Below are positions 35,567-44,786 of a stretch of 64,000 bases of DNA, piece after piece (position 1 is the stretch's first letter; each line of letters opens with the position of its first letter). Both the position numbers and the translations under genes were made by a program. The notes beneath the pieces were generated by a model. It did not search any database and was not told the DNA's origin. It saw only the letters and a program-made list of their open reading frames with translations. The stretch is from Deinococcus indicus (GTDB taxonomy: Bacteria; Deinococcota; Deinococci; Deinococcales; Deinococcaceae), in assembly GCF_002198095.1 (NCBI RefSeq), contig NZ_NHMK01000010.1, positions 62,001-126,000 of the forward strand, in the 5' to 3' direction.

Positions 35567-37287
35567 TGCACGGCTCCTTTCAGCATCTGCAGGTGATCGG
35601 TGACCGGCCCGAGGGTCAGGGCCGGCAGGAAGGTCAGTGCGCCGACGATCAGCAGGACGGCGACGGTCAGACCGCCGAACAGGGCGGTGTCGGTCCGCAG
35701 CGTGCCGCTGCCGGCCGGGACGCGCGTCTTGGCGGCCAGCAGGCCCGCGACGGCCAGCATGGGCAGCAGCGTCAGGTACCGGCCGGTCAGCATGGCCAGT
35801 CCGGTCGTCAGGTTGTAGAACGGCGTGTTGGCGTTCAGACCCGCGAAGGCCGAGCCGTTGTTCGCGGTGGCGGACGTGTACGCGTACAGCACCTCGGTGA
35901 AGCCGTGCGCGCCGGGGTTGTTCAGGCTACCCAGCGCGGCGGGCAGCGTCACGGCCAGCGCCGTGAAGCCCAGGATGCTCAGCGGGTGGGCCAGGACAGC
36001 CAGCATGACGAGTTTCACCTCGCGCGCCTCGATCTTCTTGCCCAGGAATTCCGGCGTGCGGCCCACCATCAGGCCCGCCAGGAACACGCTGAGAATCAGG
36101 TACTGCGTGAAGTTGATCAGGCCGACGCCCTTGCCGCCGAACACGCTGTTCAGCATCATCTGCACGAGCGTGACCAGACCGCCCAGCGGCGTCAGGGAGT
36201 CGTGCATGGCGTTCACGCTGCCGGTCGTGGCGGCGGTGGTCGTCGCGGCGAACAGGGCCGTCTGGGCGACACCGAAGCGGACTTCCTTGCCTTCCATGTT
36301 CCCGCCTGCCTGCGTAGCCGTGACGCTCTGATCGGCGCCGGCGGCCCCCAGGACCGGATTGCCGCCCTGCTCGGCCAGCAGCAGCGCGCCCAGCGACACG
36401 GCGAACAGCGTGAACATCGCGCCGAAGATCACCCAGCCCTGCCGCCGGTTGGCGAGCAGTCGCCCGAACGCGTACGTCAGCGAGGTCGGGAGCAGCAGCA
36501 TGCACAGCACGTGCAGGGCGTTCGTAAGGGGCGTGGGGTTCTCGAAGGGATGCGCGGCGTTCATGCCGAAGAACCCACCGCCGTTCGTGCCGAGGTGCTT
36601 GATGCTTTCCAGGCTCGCCACGGGTCCCAGCGCGATGCGTTGCGTCTCACCCTGGAGGGTCTGCGCGGTGACGGTGGCGTTCAGGGTCTGCGGGACGCCC
36701 TGCCAGATCAGGATCAGGGCGACGGCGAAGCTCAGGGGCAGGAACACCCGGTACACGATGCGGGTCAGGTCCACCCAGAAGTTGCCCAGCTGCGCCCCGT
36801 TCGTGCCGGCGAGGCCGCGCATGAACGCGGCGGCGGCGGCGAAACCGGTCGCGGCGGACGTGAACATGAAGGTCGTCAGGACCGCCATCTGCGAGAAGTA
36901 CGACAGGCTCTGCTCGCCGCTGTACGCCTGCCAGTTGGTGTTCGTCATGAACGACACGGCCGTGTTCCACGCGAGTTCCGGCGTCTGCGCCGCGAGGCCC
37001 GCCGGGTTCCACGGCAGCCAGGGTTGCAGGCGGATCAGCGCGTACGACACGAGCAGCATGACGAGGTTGCACAGCACCAGCGTCAGGGCGTAGCGGCGCC
37101 AGTCCATCGGCTCGGCGGGGTTCACGCGCAGCAGGCGGTACGTGAGGCGTTCGGGGGCGGTGTGCCGCGCCCCGGTGAAGACGCCGTGCAGCAGGCGCCC
37201 GACCGGCACGACCAGCAGCGCGCTGACGGCCAGCACGGCGAGCAGTTGCGTCACCGCGCCCACGCCGGGGAGGACCGCGGGAAGCAT
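35563..37287 (-). CDS. kdpA: Potassium-transporting ATPase subunit A (K+ channel-like subunit)
   Basis: A 574-aa polytopic membrane protein of typical length with KdpA signatures: [83 protein letters not shown] and [21 protein letters not shown], which cover the selectivity-filter loops. CGGAGGACTTCTG precedes the ATG, which overlaps the kdpF stop by one base (TGATG). It forms the K+ entry path of the high-affinity uptake pump in the inner membrane. Confidence 0.96.
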   Translation of the reverse strand: MLPAVLPGVGAVTQLLAVLAVSALLVVPVGRLLHGVFTGARHTAPERLTYRLLRVNPAEPMDWRRYALTLVLCNLVMLLVSYALIRLQPWLPWNPAGLAAQTPELAWNTAVSFMTNTNWQAYSGEQSLSYFSQMAVLTTFMFTSAATGFAAAAAFMRGLAGTNGAQLGNFWVDLTRIVYRVFLPLSFAVALILIWQGVPQTLNATVTAQTLQGETQRIALGPVASLESIKHLGTNGGGFFGMNAAHPFENPTPLTNALHVLCMLLLPTSLTYAFGRLLANRRQGWVIFGAMFTLFAVSLGALLLAEQGGNPVLGAAGADQSVTATQAGGNMEGKEVRFGVAQTALFAATTTAATTGSVNAMHDSLTPLGGLVTLVQMMLNSVFGGKGVGLINFTQYLILSVFLAGLMVGRTPEFLGKKIEAREVKLVMLAVLAHPLSILGFTALAVTLPAALGSLNNPGAHGFTEVLYAYTSATANNGSAFAGLNANTPFYNLTTGLAMLTGRYLTLLPMLAVAGLLAAKTRVPAGSGTLRTDTALFGGLTVAVLLIVGALTFLPALTLGPVTDHLQMLKGAVQ

Positions 37288-37367
37288 CAGAAGTCCTCCG
37301 GGCGCAGCAGGGCGTACACGAGGTACGCGGCGACGAGGAGAGCCACGACCGCCAGGAAGAGGATCAC
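37287..37367 (-). CDS. kdpF: Potassium-transporting ATPase subunit F (26 aa)
   Basis: A GTG-started 26-residue single-pass peptide ([20 protein letters not shown] then LRPEDF) with the hallmark YLxYALLxPExF ending of KdpF. It overlaps kdpA by one base and the preceding 26-aa ORF by four, so all are translated as a chain. KdpF stabilises the KdpABC complex. Confidence 0.9.
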   Translation of the reverse strand: MILFLAVVALLVAAYLVYALLRPEDF

Positions 37368-37444
37368 AGGCGCTCCAGGCCGCGCAGGGCGAGGGCGATC
37401 AGGCCGAAGCAGGCCAGGGTCAGGAGAATGAGCAGCAGGTCCAC
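37364..37444 (-). CDS. Unnamed 26-aa membrane peptide of the kdp operon
   Basis: GTG start with AAGGAGTCATCCC ahead. One hydrophobic helix ([19 protein letters not shown]) ends in RGLERL. Its stop overlaps the kdpF start (GTGA) and it begins 36 bases after kdpB. Peptides of this general form, ending in a short basic-acidic R-x-x-E-R-L tail, occur in other kdp operons as I recall, but are usually unannotated. It may be a regulatory or assembly subunit. Confidence 0.7.
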   Translation of the reverse strand: MDLLLILLTLACFGLIALALRGLERL

Positions 37445-37479
37445 GGGATGACTCCTTGAGAGCACAGAGAGGGAGGGGA

Positions 37480-39570
37480 TCAGAACAGCGGCGTGATGAG
37501 CAGGTCCGTGACCTTGATCGCCACGAACGGCAGCAGCAGGCCGCCCAGGCCGTACACGAGCAGGTTGCGGCCCAGCAGCGACGAGGCGCTCATCGGGCGG
37601 TACGGCACGCCGCGCAGCGCGAGCGGCACGAGCGCCGGGATGATCAGCGCGTTGAAGATCACGGCGCTCAGGACGGCGCTCGCGGGGCTGTGCAGCCGCA
37701 TGACGTTCAGGGCGCCCAGGTCCGGGTACGCCGTGACGAACAGCGCGGGCAGGATCGCGAAGTACTTGGCGACGTCGTTCGCGACCGAGAAGGTCGTCAG
37801 GGCGCCGCGCGTGATCAGCAGGCCCTTGCCGATCTCGATGATCTCCAGCAGCTTGGTGGGGTCGCTGTCCAGGTCGACCATGTTCCCCGCCTCCCGCGCG
37901 GCCTGCGTGCCGGAGTTCATGGCGAGTCCCACGTCCGCCTGCGCGAGTGCCGGGGCGTCGTTCGTGCCGTCGCCCATCATCGCGACGAGCCGTCCGCCGC
38001 GCTGCTCCTCGCGGATCATGGCGAGCTTGTCCTCGGGGGTCGCCTCCGCCAGGAAGGAGTCCACGCCGGCCTCGCGGGCGATGGCGGCGGCGGTCAGGGG
38101 GTTGTCGCCGGTGATCATGACGGTCCGCAGGCCCATGCGGCGCAGCTGCTCGAAACGGTCGCGGATGCCGGGTTTGATGACGTCGGACAGGGCCACCGCG
38201 CCGAGCAGGCGGCTGTTCTCGATCACGACCAGCGGGGTCGCGCCGCCGCGCGCCATCGCGTCGGTGATGCCGGTGAGTTCCGGCGGGACGGCCGCGCCGC
38301 GTTCCCGCGCGAGGTCCGCCACGCGGCTGCCCGCGCCCTTACGGATGCTGACCGGCCCGGCGGGCGTGACGAAATCCACGCCGCTCATGCGGGTCTGCGC
38401 GCTGAACTCCACGAATTCGGCCCCGGCCGGTTCTGGCGCGTTCACGCCCCGTTCGCGGGCCAGGGCGACGATGCTGCGGCCCTCCGGCGTGGGGTCCTGC
38501 AGGCTGCTCAGCAGCGCGGCGCGCATCAGGTCGGCCGGGTCCACGCCGGGCAGTGGGCGGAAGTCGGTCGCGAGGCGGTTGCCGACCGTGATCGTGCCGG
38601 TCTTGTCGAGCAGCAGCACGTCCACGTCCCCGGCCACCTCGACGGCCTTGCCGCTGCCCGCGATCACGTTCGCCTGCAGGGCGCGGTCCATGCCCGCGAT
38701 CCCGATGGCCGGCAGCAGGCCCCCGATGGTCGTGGGAATCAGACACACGAGCAGCGCGACGAGCGTGACCGGCGCGGCGGGCGCCCCGGCGTATGCCGTG
38801 AACGGGTAGAGCGTCACGGTGGCCAGCAGGAACACCAGCGTCAACCCGCTGAGCAGGATGCCGAGCGCAATCTCGTTCGGGGTCTTCTGGCGGCTGGCGC
38901 CCTCGACCAGGGCGATCATGCGGTCCAGGAAACTCTCGCCCGCGCCGCTGGTGACGCGCACCACGATCCGGTCACTCAGGACGCGGGTGCCGCCGGTCAC
39001 GCCGCTGTGATCGGTGCCGGCCTCGCGGATGACGGGGGCGCTCTCGCCGGTGATGGCGCTCTCGTCCACGCTGGCCAGTCCCTCGACGATCTCGCCGTCG
39101 GCGGGAATCAGGTCGCCGCTCTCGGCGACGATCAGGTCGCCGCGCCGCAGCAGCGCGCCGGGCACGGTCTCCTCGCGTCCGTCCGTGAGGCGGCGGGCGG
39201 TGACGTCCTCCCGCGCCGAGCGCAGCGACGCCGCCTGCGCCTTCCCGCGCGCCTCGGCCAGCCCCTCGGCGAAGTTGGCGAGCAGCACCGTCAGCGCCAG
39301 CAGGGCCGTGACCGTCAGCTCGTACGCCCACGGGCGGCCCTGCGCGGCGGCCTGCGCGGTCAGCAGCAGCGTCACGAACGTCCCGACGTACACGACGAAC
39401 ATCACGGGATTGCGCGCCTGGGCACGCGGCGAGAGCTTGCGGACGCTGGCGACCAGCGCGGCGCGCAGCAGCGGCGGGGCGAAGATGCCGGGCTTCCGGT
39501 CGCCGCTGGCGGGCGGTTCGGGCGGCCGCGAGGCGGGCGGAAGGGGCGCGGCGCGGACACCGGCACTCAC
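37480..39570 (-). CDS. kdpB: Potassium-transporting ATPase subunit B (P-type ATPase)
   Basis: The frame extends to 39651, but the GTG at 39570 has GGGAG ahead and gives 696 aa, close to the family length. Motifs: actuator TGES in [11 protein letters not shown], phosphorylation site [13 protein letters not shown], hinge [28 protein letters not shown], and membrane motif [23 protein letters not shown]. The N-terminus is Pro/Ala-rich. It hydrolyses ATP to drive K+ uptake through KdpA. Here kdpB is the first gene of the operon, before the small peptides and kdpA, instead of the usual F-A-B-C order. Confidence 0.95.
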   Translation of the reverse strand: MSAGVRAAPLPPASRPPEPPASGDRKPGIFAPPLLRAALVASVRKLSPRAQARNPVMFVVYVGTFVTLLLTAQAAAQGRPWAYELTVTALLALTVLLANFAEGLAEARGKAQAASLRSAREDVTARRLTDGREETVPGALLRRGDLIVAESGDLIPADGEIVEGLASVDESAITGESAPVIREAGTDHSGVTGGTRVLSDRIVVRVTSGAGESFLDRMIALVEGASRQKTPNEIALGILLSGLTLVFLLATVTLYPFTAYAGAPAAPVTLVALLVCLIPTTIGGLLPAIGIAGMDRALQANVIAGSGKAVEVAGDVDVLLLDKTGTITVGNRLATDFRPLPGVDPADLMRAALLSSLQDPTPEGRSIVALARERGVNAPEPAGAEFVEFSAQTRMSGVDFVTPAGPVSIRKGAGSRVADLARERGAAVPPELTGITDAMARGGATPLVVIENSRLLGAVALSDVIKPGIRDRFEQLRRMGLRTVMITGDNPLTAAAIAREAGVDSFLAEATPEDKLAMIREEQRGGRLVAMMGDGTNDAPALAQADVGLAMNSGTQAAREAGNMVDLDSDPTKLLEIIEIGKGLLITRGALTTFSVANDVAKYFAILPALFVTAYPDLGALNVMRLHSPASAVLSAVIFNALIIPALVPLALRGVPYRPMSASSLLGRNLLVYGLGGLLLPFVAIKVTDLLITPLF

Positions 39571-39646
39571 GGGGCACTCCCGGCCGGACCGGTCACATGG
39601 GGTCTGGTTCTCATGCCGGGCATGCTGCGCCGCCGGCCGCGCCGCG

Positions 39647-39691
39647 CCCACTGGCCGCCTGACGCGCCCCCCTGGTCAGGTGGCCAGTGGG
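39647..39691. promoter_or_regulatory. Inverted repeat between kdpB and the sensor kinase (operator candidate)
   Basis: Arms CCCACTGGCCGCCTGAC (39647-39663) and GTCAGGTGGCCAGTGGG (39675-39691), 17 bp with one mismatch, spacer 11. It lies in the 160-base divergent region, 40 bases from the kinase start and 77 from kdpB. A response-regulator dimer site controlling both units is the simplest reading; a cruciform or attenuator is the alternative. Confidence 0.55.
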
Positions 39692-39730
39692 CGGCCCGCA
39701 CGGGCGGACGCTAGTGTCGGGGCAGCGATC

Positions 39731-41257
39731 ATGACGACCCTGCCCCCTTCCGCTCCTTCCGCCGCGCCCGTCCGTGACAGCCTGCTGTGGAGCCTGTCGC
39801 TGCCGCTGCTGCTGGGCGTGCTGCTGCTGGACCTGCTGACGCCCGCCTCGCTGGCCGTGGGGACGCTGCTGTGCGCGTCCGTGGCCTTCGCGGCGCTCGG
39901 CGCGTCCCGGCAGCTGACCCTGACCCTGACCGGCCTGTGCGTCGGCGCGAACGTGCTGGCCGGCGCGCTGAACGCCGACCGGGACGGCCTGGACGCCACC
40001 ACCCTCGCCAACCGCGCCGTGAGCATCCTGGCGGTCCTGCTCGTCGGGTTCCTGAGCCTGCGCGCCCGCGAGGCCAGGGCCCGCGCCGCCCGCATCGAGG
40101 AGGACGCCCGGCAACTCGAACGGGAACGCGCGCTGCGCGCCCTGGCCGAGGCGATGGGCGGGCCCCTCGGGCAGGCGGAATTCGTGGACCGCGCCGCGCA
40201 CGCCCTGCGCACCCTGACCGGCGCGGACCACGTCGAGATCGGCGCGGTCGAGCGGGCCTTCCTGCGCGCCCCGCACGCCCTGGCGGGCAGCGGTCCCGGC
40301 CGGCTGAACACCCGCCTGCCGCTGGACCTGCTCGCCCACCCGGCCGGCGCGCCCGACGTGTGGGCCGTGGACGGCGGCCGCGTGCAACTCGCGCGGCTGC
40401 GCCGGGTCGGCACCGGCACCGGCACCGAGGAGGCGGACCTGCTGATCGTGATCGGCGGCCCCCAGACGCCCCCCAACCTGACGGCCGAGGCGGTCCGCGC
40501 CCTGCAACCCATCCTGGACCGCACGGCGCTGCTCGACGACCTGCGCGTGCAGGGCGCGCAGCTGGCCGAACGGGGCGAGGTGCTGCGCGACCTCGTGTAC
40601 GCCTTCTCGCACGACCTGCGCACGCCGCTGCTGGCGAACGCCATGAACCTGCGCGCCGCGCTGCGCGGCGGGTTCGGCCCGCTGCCCGCCGAGTACCTCG
40701 CCACCCTGGAAAACGGCCTGCAGGCGAACGAGGCGCTGCTGGACCTCGCCGACCAGCTGCTGCTGCTCGCCAAGTACGAGGCGGACGAACCGGACGCCGA
40801 ACCGCAGGTCGTCGCGCTGCGCGAGGTGCTGCTGGGCGTCCTGCGGGACCTGAGGGGCCGCGCCGCCGAACGCCGCGTCACGCTCGAACCGCAGCTGGAG
40901 GGCGCGCGGGTGCTCGGGCAGCGGCACGACCTGCGCCGCGCCGCGCAGAACCTGCTGGAGAACGCCGTGAAGTTCAGCCCGCCCGGCGGCGAGGTGCGCG
41001 TCACCCTCAGCGCCGCCGACGGCGAGGTCCGCCTGACCGTGCAGGACGAGGGGCCGGGCGTGCCCCCCGCGCGGGCCGCGCGGCTGTTCCAGCGCTTCCG
41101 GGGCGGCGGGGCAGGCGGCGGCACCGGGCTGGGCCTGTACCTGACGCGGCGCGTGGCGCAGGCGCACGGCGGGAACGTCACGTACGCCCGCACCGGCGCG
41201 GGCCGCAGCGTGTTCACGCTGACCCTGCCCGCCGCGCCCGAGGGACCCCGTGCCTGA
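39731..41257 (+). CDS. Sensor histidine kinase next to kdp, 508 aa
   Basis: The open frame begins far upstream, but protein-like sequence starts at the ATG at 39731 (MTTLPPSAPSAAPVRDSLLW). Several N-terminal membrane helices reach about residue 110 (LSLPLLLGVLLLDLL, VGTLLCASVAFAALGA, LTLTGLCVGANVLAG, AVSILAVLLVGFLSLRA). A coiled linker and GAF-like region follow, then HisKA with H-box AFSHDLRTPLLANAMNL and a HATPase with NLLENAVKFSPPGGE, DEGPGVPPARAARLFQRF and GTGLGLYLTRRV. It overlaps the response regulator by eight bases. It may supply the kinase missing from the short KdpD, although its membrane part is not that of KdpD. Confidence 0.85.
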   Translation: MTTLPPSAPSAAPVRDSLLWSLSLPLLLGVLLLDLLTPASLAVGTLLCASVAFAALGASRQLTLTLTGLCVGANVLAGALNADRDGLDATTLANRAVSILAVLLVGFLSLRAREARARAARIEEDARQLERERALRALAEAMGGPLGQAEFVDRAAHALRTLTGADHVEIGAVERAFLRAPHALAGSGPGRLNTRLPLDLLAHPAGAPDVWAVDGGRVQLARLRRVGTGTGTEEADLLIVIGGPQTPPNLTAEAVRALQPILDRTALLDDLRVQGAQLAERGEVLRDLVYAFSHDLRTPLLANAMNLRAALRGGFGPLPAEYLATLENGLQANEALLDLADQLLLLAKYEADEPDAEPQVVALREVLLGVLRDLRGRAAERRVTLEPQLEGARVLGQRHDLRRAAQNLLENAVKFSPPGGEVRVTLSAADGEVRLTVQDEGPGVPPARAARLFQRFRGGGAGGGTGLGLYLTRRVAQAHGGNVTYARTGAGRSVFTLTLPAAPEGPRA

Positions 41258-41924
41258 CCCGGCCCCCACGCCTGACCCCGCGCCCGCCGCGCCGCGCCGC
41301 CTGCTGCTGGTCGAGGACCACGCCTTCACCCGTGACGGCCTGCGCGCCACCCTGAACCTGGAACCGGACCTGCGCGTCACCACCGAGGCCCGCAGCGGCG
41401 AGGAGGCCCTGGAACGCCTGCACGCCGCCGGGCCGGACCTGCCGGTGGACGTCGCCGTGATCGACATCGGCCTGCCTGGCATGGACGGCATCCAGACCGC
41501 CGCCGAGATCCGCCGCCGCTGGCCGCCCGTGCGGATCGTGATGCTCACCGCGCACGACCTGCAGGCCGAGGTTTTCGCGGCGCTCGCCAGCGGCGCCGAC
41601 GCCTACTGCCTGAAAAGCGCCCAGCCGGAACTGCTGCTGCTCGCCATCCGCGCCGCCGCCGCCGGCAGCGCCTACCTTGACCCGCAGGTCGCGCGGCACG
41701 TGCTCGGCGCGGTCCGCGCGCCCGGCACGCACTCTCCCCTCACGCCCCGCGAAACCGAGGTGCTGCGCCTGATGGCCGACGGCAACGGCAACCGCGAAAT
41801 CGCCGCCGCGCTGACCCTCTCGGTCAGCACCGTGAAACTGCACGTCCAGGAGATCCTGCGCAAGCTCCAGGCGTCCGACCGCACGCAGGCTGCCGTCAAG
41901 GCCCTGCGCGCCGGCCTGCTGTGA
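41250..41924 (+). CDS. Response regulator, NarL/FixJ (LuxR-HTH) family
   Basis: A 224-aa protein. Receiver domain with acidic pair E22-D23, phosphoacceptor D72 (VAVIDIGLPGMDG), MLTAHD and CLKSA; a C-terminal LuxR-type HTH (LTPRETEVLRLMADGNGNREIAAALTLSVSTVKLHVQEILRKL). GTG start overlapping the kinase gene by eight bases. The canonical kdp regulator KdpE is OmpR-type, so this pair is either a replacement for KdpDE or an unrelated system placed next to kdp. It is convergent with the RiPP operon, 34 bases away. Confidence 0.92.
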   Translation: MPDPAPTPDPAPAAPRRLLLVEDHAFTRDGLRATLNLEPDLRVTTEARSGEEALERLHAAGPDLPVDVAVIDIGLPGMDGIQTAAEIRRRWPPVRIVMLTAHDLQAEVFAALASGADAYCLKSAQPELLLLAIRAAAAGSAYLDPQVARHVLGAVRAPGTHSPLTPRETEVLRLMADGNGNREIAAALTLSVSTVKLHVQEILRKLQASDRTQAAVKALRAGLL

Positions 41925-41958
41925 CCGCGCGGACTGGCAGCCGGGGCGGCCGCGCAGC

Positions 41959-43248
41959 TCACGCGGGGGCGGTGACGGGCCGGCCCAGCCGCTGCGGGAA
42001 GCCCTGATCGCGGTCGCGGCCGACCAGAACCTCGTACAGGGTCGTCTGCCCGGTCTGTGTGAAGCCGAACAGCCAGTCGAAGTATTGTTCGTCGTGGCTG
42101 ACGGCCGGCCGGGCGAACAGGTTGTGCGCGGCCGCCGCGACACCCAGCCGCTGCGCCAGTCCGCCCGCGAACCCGTGTGCCTGCTGGTAGGGTTCCCAGC
42201 GGTCGCTGGCGTACAGGTCGCCGGTCTGCACGGCCACGAACCATACGAGCGGGCAGGGACGCACGTCGAAACCGGGCGCGATGAACGCGGCGCGGTCGCT
42301 CTCGCCGGGGTCCTCCAGGGGCCGCCGCAGGGTGGGCCGGCCGGACGGGTCGAAGGCGTAGGCGCCGGCCGGCAGGCCGTCCACGTGGCGGATCAGGGCG
42401 TGCAGGCTCCCCGCGTGGCCCGTGCGGGCCAGGGCGTAGCGGGCCATGCGTTCCACGCTGCGGACGGGGAGCCGCACCGGGCTGGGGAACATTCCGTTGA
42501 ACCCGTGCCCGGAATGCCGCTGCAGCAGGCTGCGGTTCAGCGGGACCGGCAGGTCCGCCACCGGCCCCGCATGAGGGAACGGGGCGTGCCAGACGGCGCT
42601 GAGCGGTACCTCGGCGTCCGGGGCGTCCCAGCGCAGGTCGGCGGTGAGGGGCGAGTCGGCCGCCTCGAGGCCGTGCGTGTCCAGCGCCAGCCGGAGCTGC
42701 TCGGTGACGTGCCCGGCCTCCAGGAACATCAGGCGGGTCGAGAAGTCCCCGTACGTGTTGCGGACGCGGCCCGGCACGCTGCTCAGGAGCCAGCCGTCCG
42801 CGCAGCCGGCCGGTGCCGTGGCGAGCAGCGACGCCCACCAGGCGGGCGACGCGGCCGGTTGCAGCGTGTGCCGGACCGGATGGTACCGGTACAGGCCGGC
42901 CGGCAGGTGCGGGTGCCGCAGCGCCACGTAGTGCAGTTCGGTCGGGTAGCGGCAGCGGGGGGACGGCGCCAGCCGGTGGAAGGCGTAGTGCTCGGTGGGT
43001 TCGTAGCGGGTCAGGCCCAGCGTGTGGAACGCCACCGAGGCGATCTGCTCCAGGGTCAGCGCGCCCGCCGGGCGGGCCTTGGGGGCGTGCAGCTGCGCCC
43101 AGTCGCGTTCCGGCAGGGGCGCCGGGGCGGGCAGGATCACCTCGGCGTCACGGGCGGCGGTGAACGGAGCGGCGGCCGGCGTGAACAGGCCGCGCGGCGC
43201 GGTGCGTTTCTGGTAGGTGGTGGTGTAGAACTGCGTGGCGGCCGTCAT
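41959..43248 (-). CDS. SagB-type azoline dehydrogenase/nitroreductase-like protein, 429 aa
   Basis: Start at the ATG at 43248 with CAGGAGACGCCC ahead. The N-terminal half has SagB-type FMN-oxidoreductase motifs: LTLEQIASVAFHTLGLTRY, then APSPRCRYPTELHYVAL and LPAGLYRYHPVRHTL. The second half (ERMARYALARTGHAGSLHALI, GLPAGAYAFDP, LVWFVAVQTGD, FAGGLAQRLGVAAAAHNLFA) reads as a second nitroreductase-like unit. Such proteins oxidise azolines to azoles in TOMM/thiopeptide pathways. It is the last gene of the RiPP operon and the second dehydrogenase in it; flavin residues need alignment to judge activity. Confidence 0.75.
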   Translation of the reverse strand: MTAATQFYTTTYQKRTAPRGLFTPAAAPFTAARDAEVILPAPAPLPERDWAQLHAPKARPAGALTLEQIASVAFHTLGLTRYEPTEHYAFHRLAPSPRCRYPTELHYVALRHPHLPAGLYRYHPVRHTLQPAASPAWWASLLATAPAGCADGWLLSSVPGRVRNTYGDFSTRLMFLEAGHVTEQLRLALDTHGLEAADSPLTADLRWDAPDAEVPLSAVWHAPFPHAGPVADLPVPLNRSLLQRHSGHGFNGMFPSPVRLPVRSVERMARYALARTGHAGSLHALIRHVDGLPAGAYAFDPSGRPTLRRPLEDPGESDRAAFIAPGFDVRPCPLVWFVAVQTGDLYASDRWEPYQQAHGFAGGLAQRLGVAAAAHNLFARPAVSHDEQYFDWLFGFTQTGQTTLYEVLVGRDRDQGFPQRLGRPVTAPA

Positions 43249-43283
43249 GGGCGTCTCCTGTGGTGCGCGGGGGTCGGGGCGGT

Positions 43284-44786
43284 TCAGGCGAACGGGTGCG
43301 GGTCGGCACTGACCGGCAGTCCCGGCAGGTGCCGCGCGTAGCGGTGCCCGTAGTGCATGGGCAGCAGTCCCGGACACAGGACCCGCACGCAGGTCAGCTG
43401 CAGTCCGCTCAGGACCGGCGTGGTCTGATCCACGCTGATCAGGCCGCAGCGGCCGCGGGTGAGTTCGTGCAGGTCCGCCAGGGTCCGCAGCGCCGGGGGC
43501 GGGGCGAGGTCCGCCGTGACCGCGCCCTGCAGCCGCCGGTCGATCACGGCGCGGCGTTCCGGGTGAACGTACGCGAGGCGGTGGTCGTCCAGGCTCAGCA
43601 CCTCCTGCGGCCGGGCGGTCAGCCACTCCGCGCGGCGCTGTTCGTCCGGCGTGAGCGGCATGGCCGCGCCGCGCAGTTCCTGAAGGCAGGCATTCAGGGC
43701 GTCCGGCCAGTCGCGGCCGGCGGCGGTGACGCAGACGGTCGCCGGGTAACGGCCGTCCCAGCCGTCCTGCCGGGCGACCCCCAGCACCACGGGCACCGGG
43801 AGGTCCGGGGCGATGTCGTACAGGTCCACGCGGTACCCCAGCGCCCCGAGGCTCGCGGCCGTGACGGTGTCCGCCCGGAGGGCCGGGGCGCGGCGCGGGC
43901 GGGTCAGGCCGTACCACCAGCGCAGCGCCGCGTGCCGCTCGACCACCTCCAGGAACGCGGCGGCCACCGCTTCCTCCGGCGTGCGGCCGACCGCGCAGCC
44001 GCTGGAGTTGTTCGCGATCCAGGGCCGGCGGGTCCCGCGGTGGTAGTACACGAGGTGCTCCTCGACCCAGACGGGCGCGCCCGTGTGGTGGTCGTGTCCC
44101 TGAAGCCACAGGCGCGGCTCGGCCGGATCGAACGGCGCGCACTCCGGCGTGGGGGCCGGCAGTCCCGTCTGCCGGGGGTCCAGCGCGCCGCTCAGGTCCG
44201 CGAAGGCCGCCTCGCGGCGGGGCGCGCCGCTCAGGTCGAAGAGGCCCGCCTGCCGTTCCAGCGCCTCGAGCAGGGCGACAGTGGCGGCGCTGCGGTGATC
44301 GCCGGTGCGGCCGACGCCGTACACGCGCTGCCCGGCGGCCTGACTGGCGAGTTGCGCGCTGACCAGGGCGTCGGCGCGGTTGACGTGCACGTTCAGGACC
44401 GGGCCGAGCGGGCTGACCAGCCGGGCCGGGTCGAGGGCCGGCAGGGCCTGCCGGGCGGTGGGCCGCTGCGGGTCGGGGATCCAGGTGCGGGGGGCGCTGC
44501 CGGTGGCGGGCCGCGCGGCGGCCTGGGCGGGAACGCGCGTGACCTGTCCGCGGTCGTCCTCGATCAGCCAGGCCCAGGCCGGGTCGCCGGGCAGGGCCGC
44601 GCAGGCCTGCACGAGACGCGCGGCGGCCGGGAGCGGCGCGACCTGCGCCGGGTGTCGCAGCGGGTGCCCGGCGTTCCGGGCCTGTTCACGCCACGCGTCC
44701 CGGTCTGCCCCGGCCGGCGGGGGCAGGAGCGTGAACCCGCCGCCCCGGACGGCCGCCCCCAGATCAGTGGTGGGCAGGGCCGTCAT
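43284..44786 (-). CDS. YcaO-domain protein (second), 500 aa
   Basis: The YcaO core is recognised by NSSGCAVGRTPEEAVAAAFLEVVERHAALRWWYG (ATP/Mg-binding ExxER region), VNRADALVSAQLASQAAGQRVYGVGRTG, HLVYYHRG and the Pro-rich C-terminus DPHPFA, similar to the PHPFP end of the other YcaO in this operon. YcaO enzymes phosphorylate amide oxygens to form azolines from Cys/Ser/Thr or, with TfuA, thioamides. No TfuA gene is present, so azoline formation is favoured. The gene overlaps the RRE/ThiF-like gene by four bases, suggesting a working pair. Confidence 0.85.
   Translation of the reverse strand: MTALPTTDLGAAVRGGGFTLLPPPAGADRDAWREQARNAGHPLRHPAQVAPLPAAARLVQACAALPGDPAWAWLIEDDRGQVTRVPAQAAARPATGSAPRTWIPDPQRPTARQALPALDPARLVSPLGPVLNVHVNRADALVSAQLASQAAGQRVYGVGRTGDHRSAATVALLEALERQAGLFDLSGAPRREAAFADLSGALDPRQTGLPAPTPECAPFDPAEPRLWLQGHDHHTGAPVWVEEHLVYYHRGTRRPWIANNSSGCAVGRTPEEAVAAAFLEVVERHAALRWWYGLTRPRRAPALRADTVTAASLGALGYRVDLYDIAPDLPVPVVLGVARQDGWDGRYPATVCVTAAGRDWPDALNACLQELRGAAMPLTPDEQRRAEWLTARPQEVLSLDDHRLAYVHPERRAVIDRRLQGAVTADLAPPPALRTLADLHELTRGRCGLISVDQTTPVLSGLQLTCVRVLCPGLLPMHYGHRYARHLPGLPVSADPHPFA

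Noticed and set aside
35566..37431. 621-codon plus-strand frame across kdpA
   Set aside because: Antisense shadow rich in Gln, Arg and Gly; kdpA on the other strand has all family motifs.
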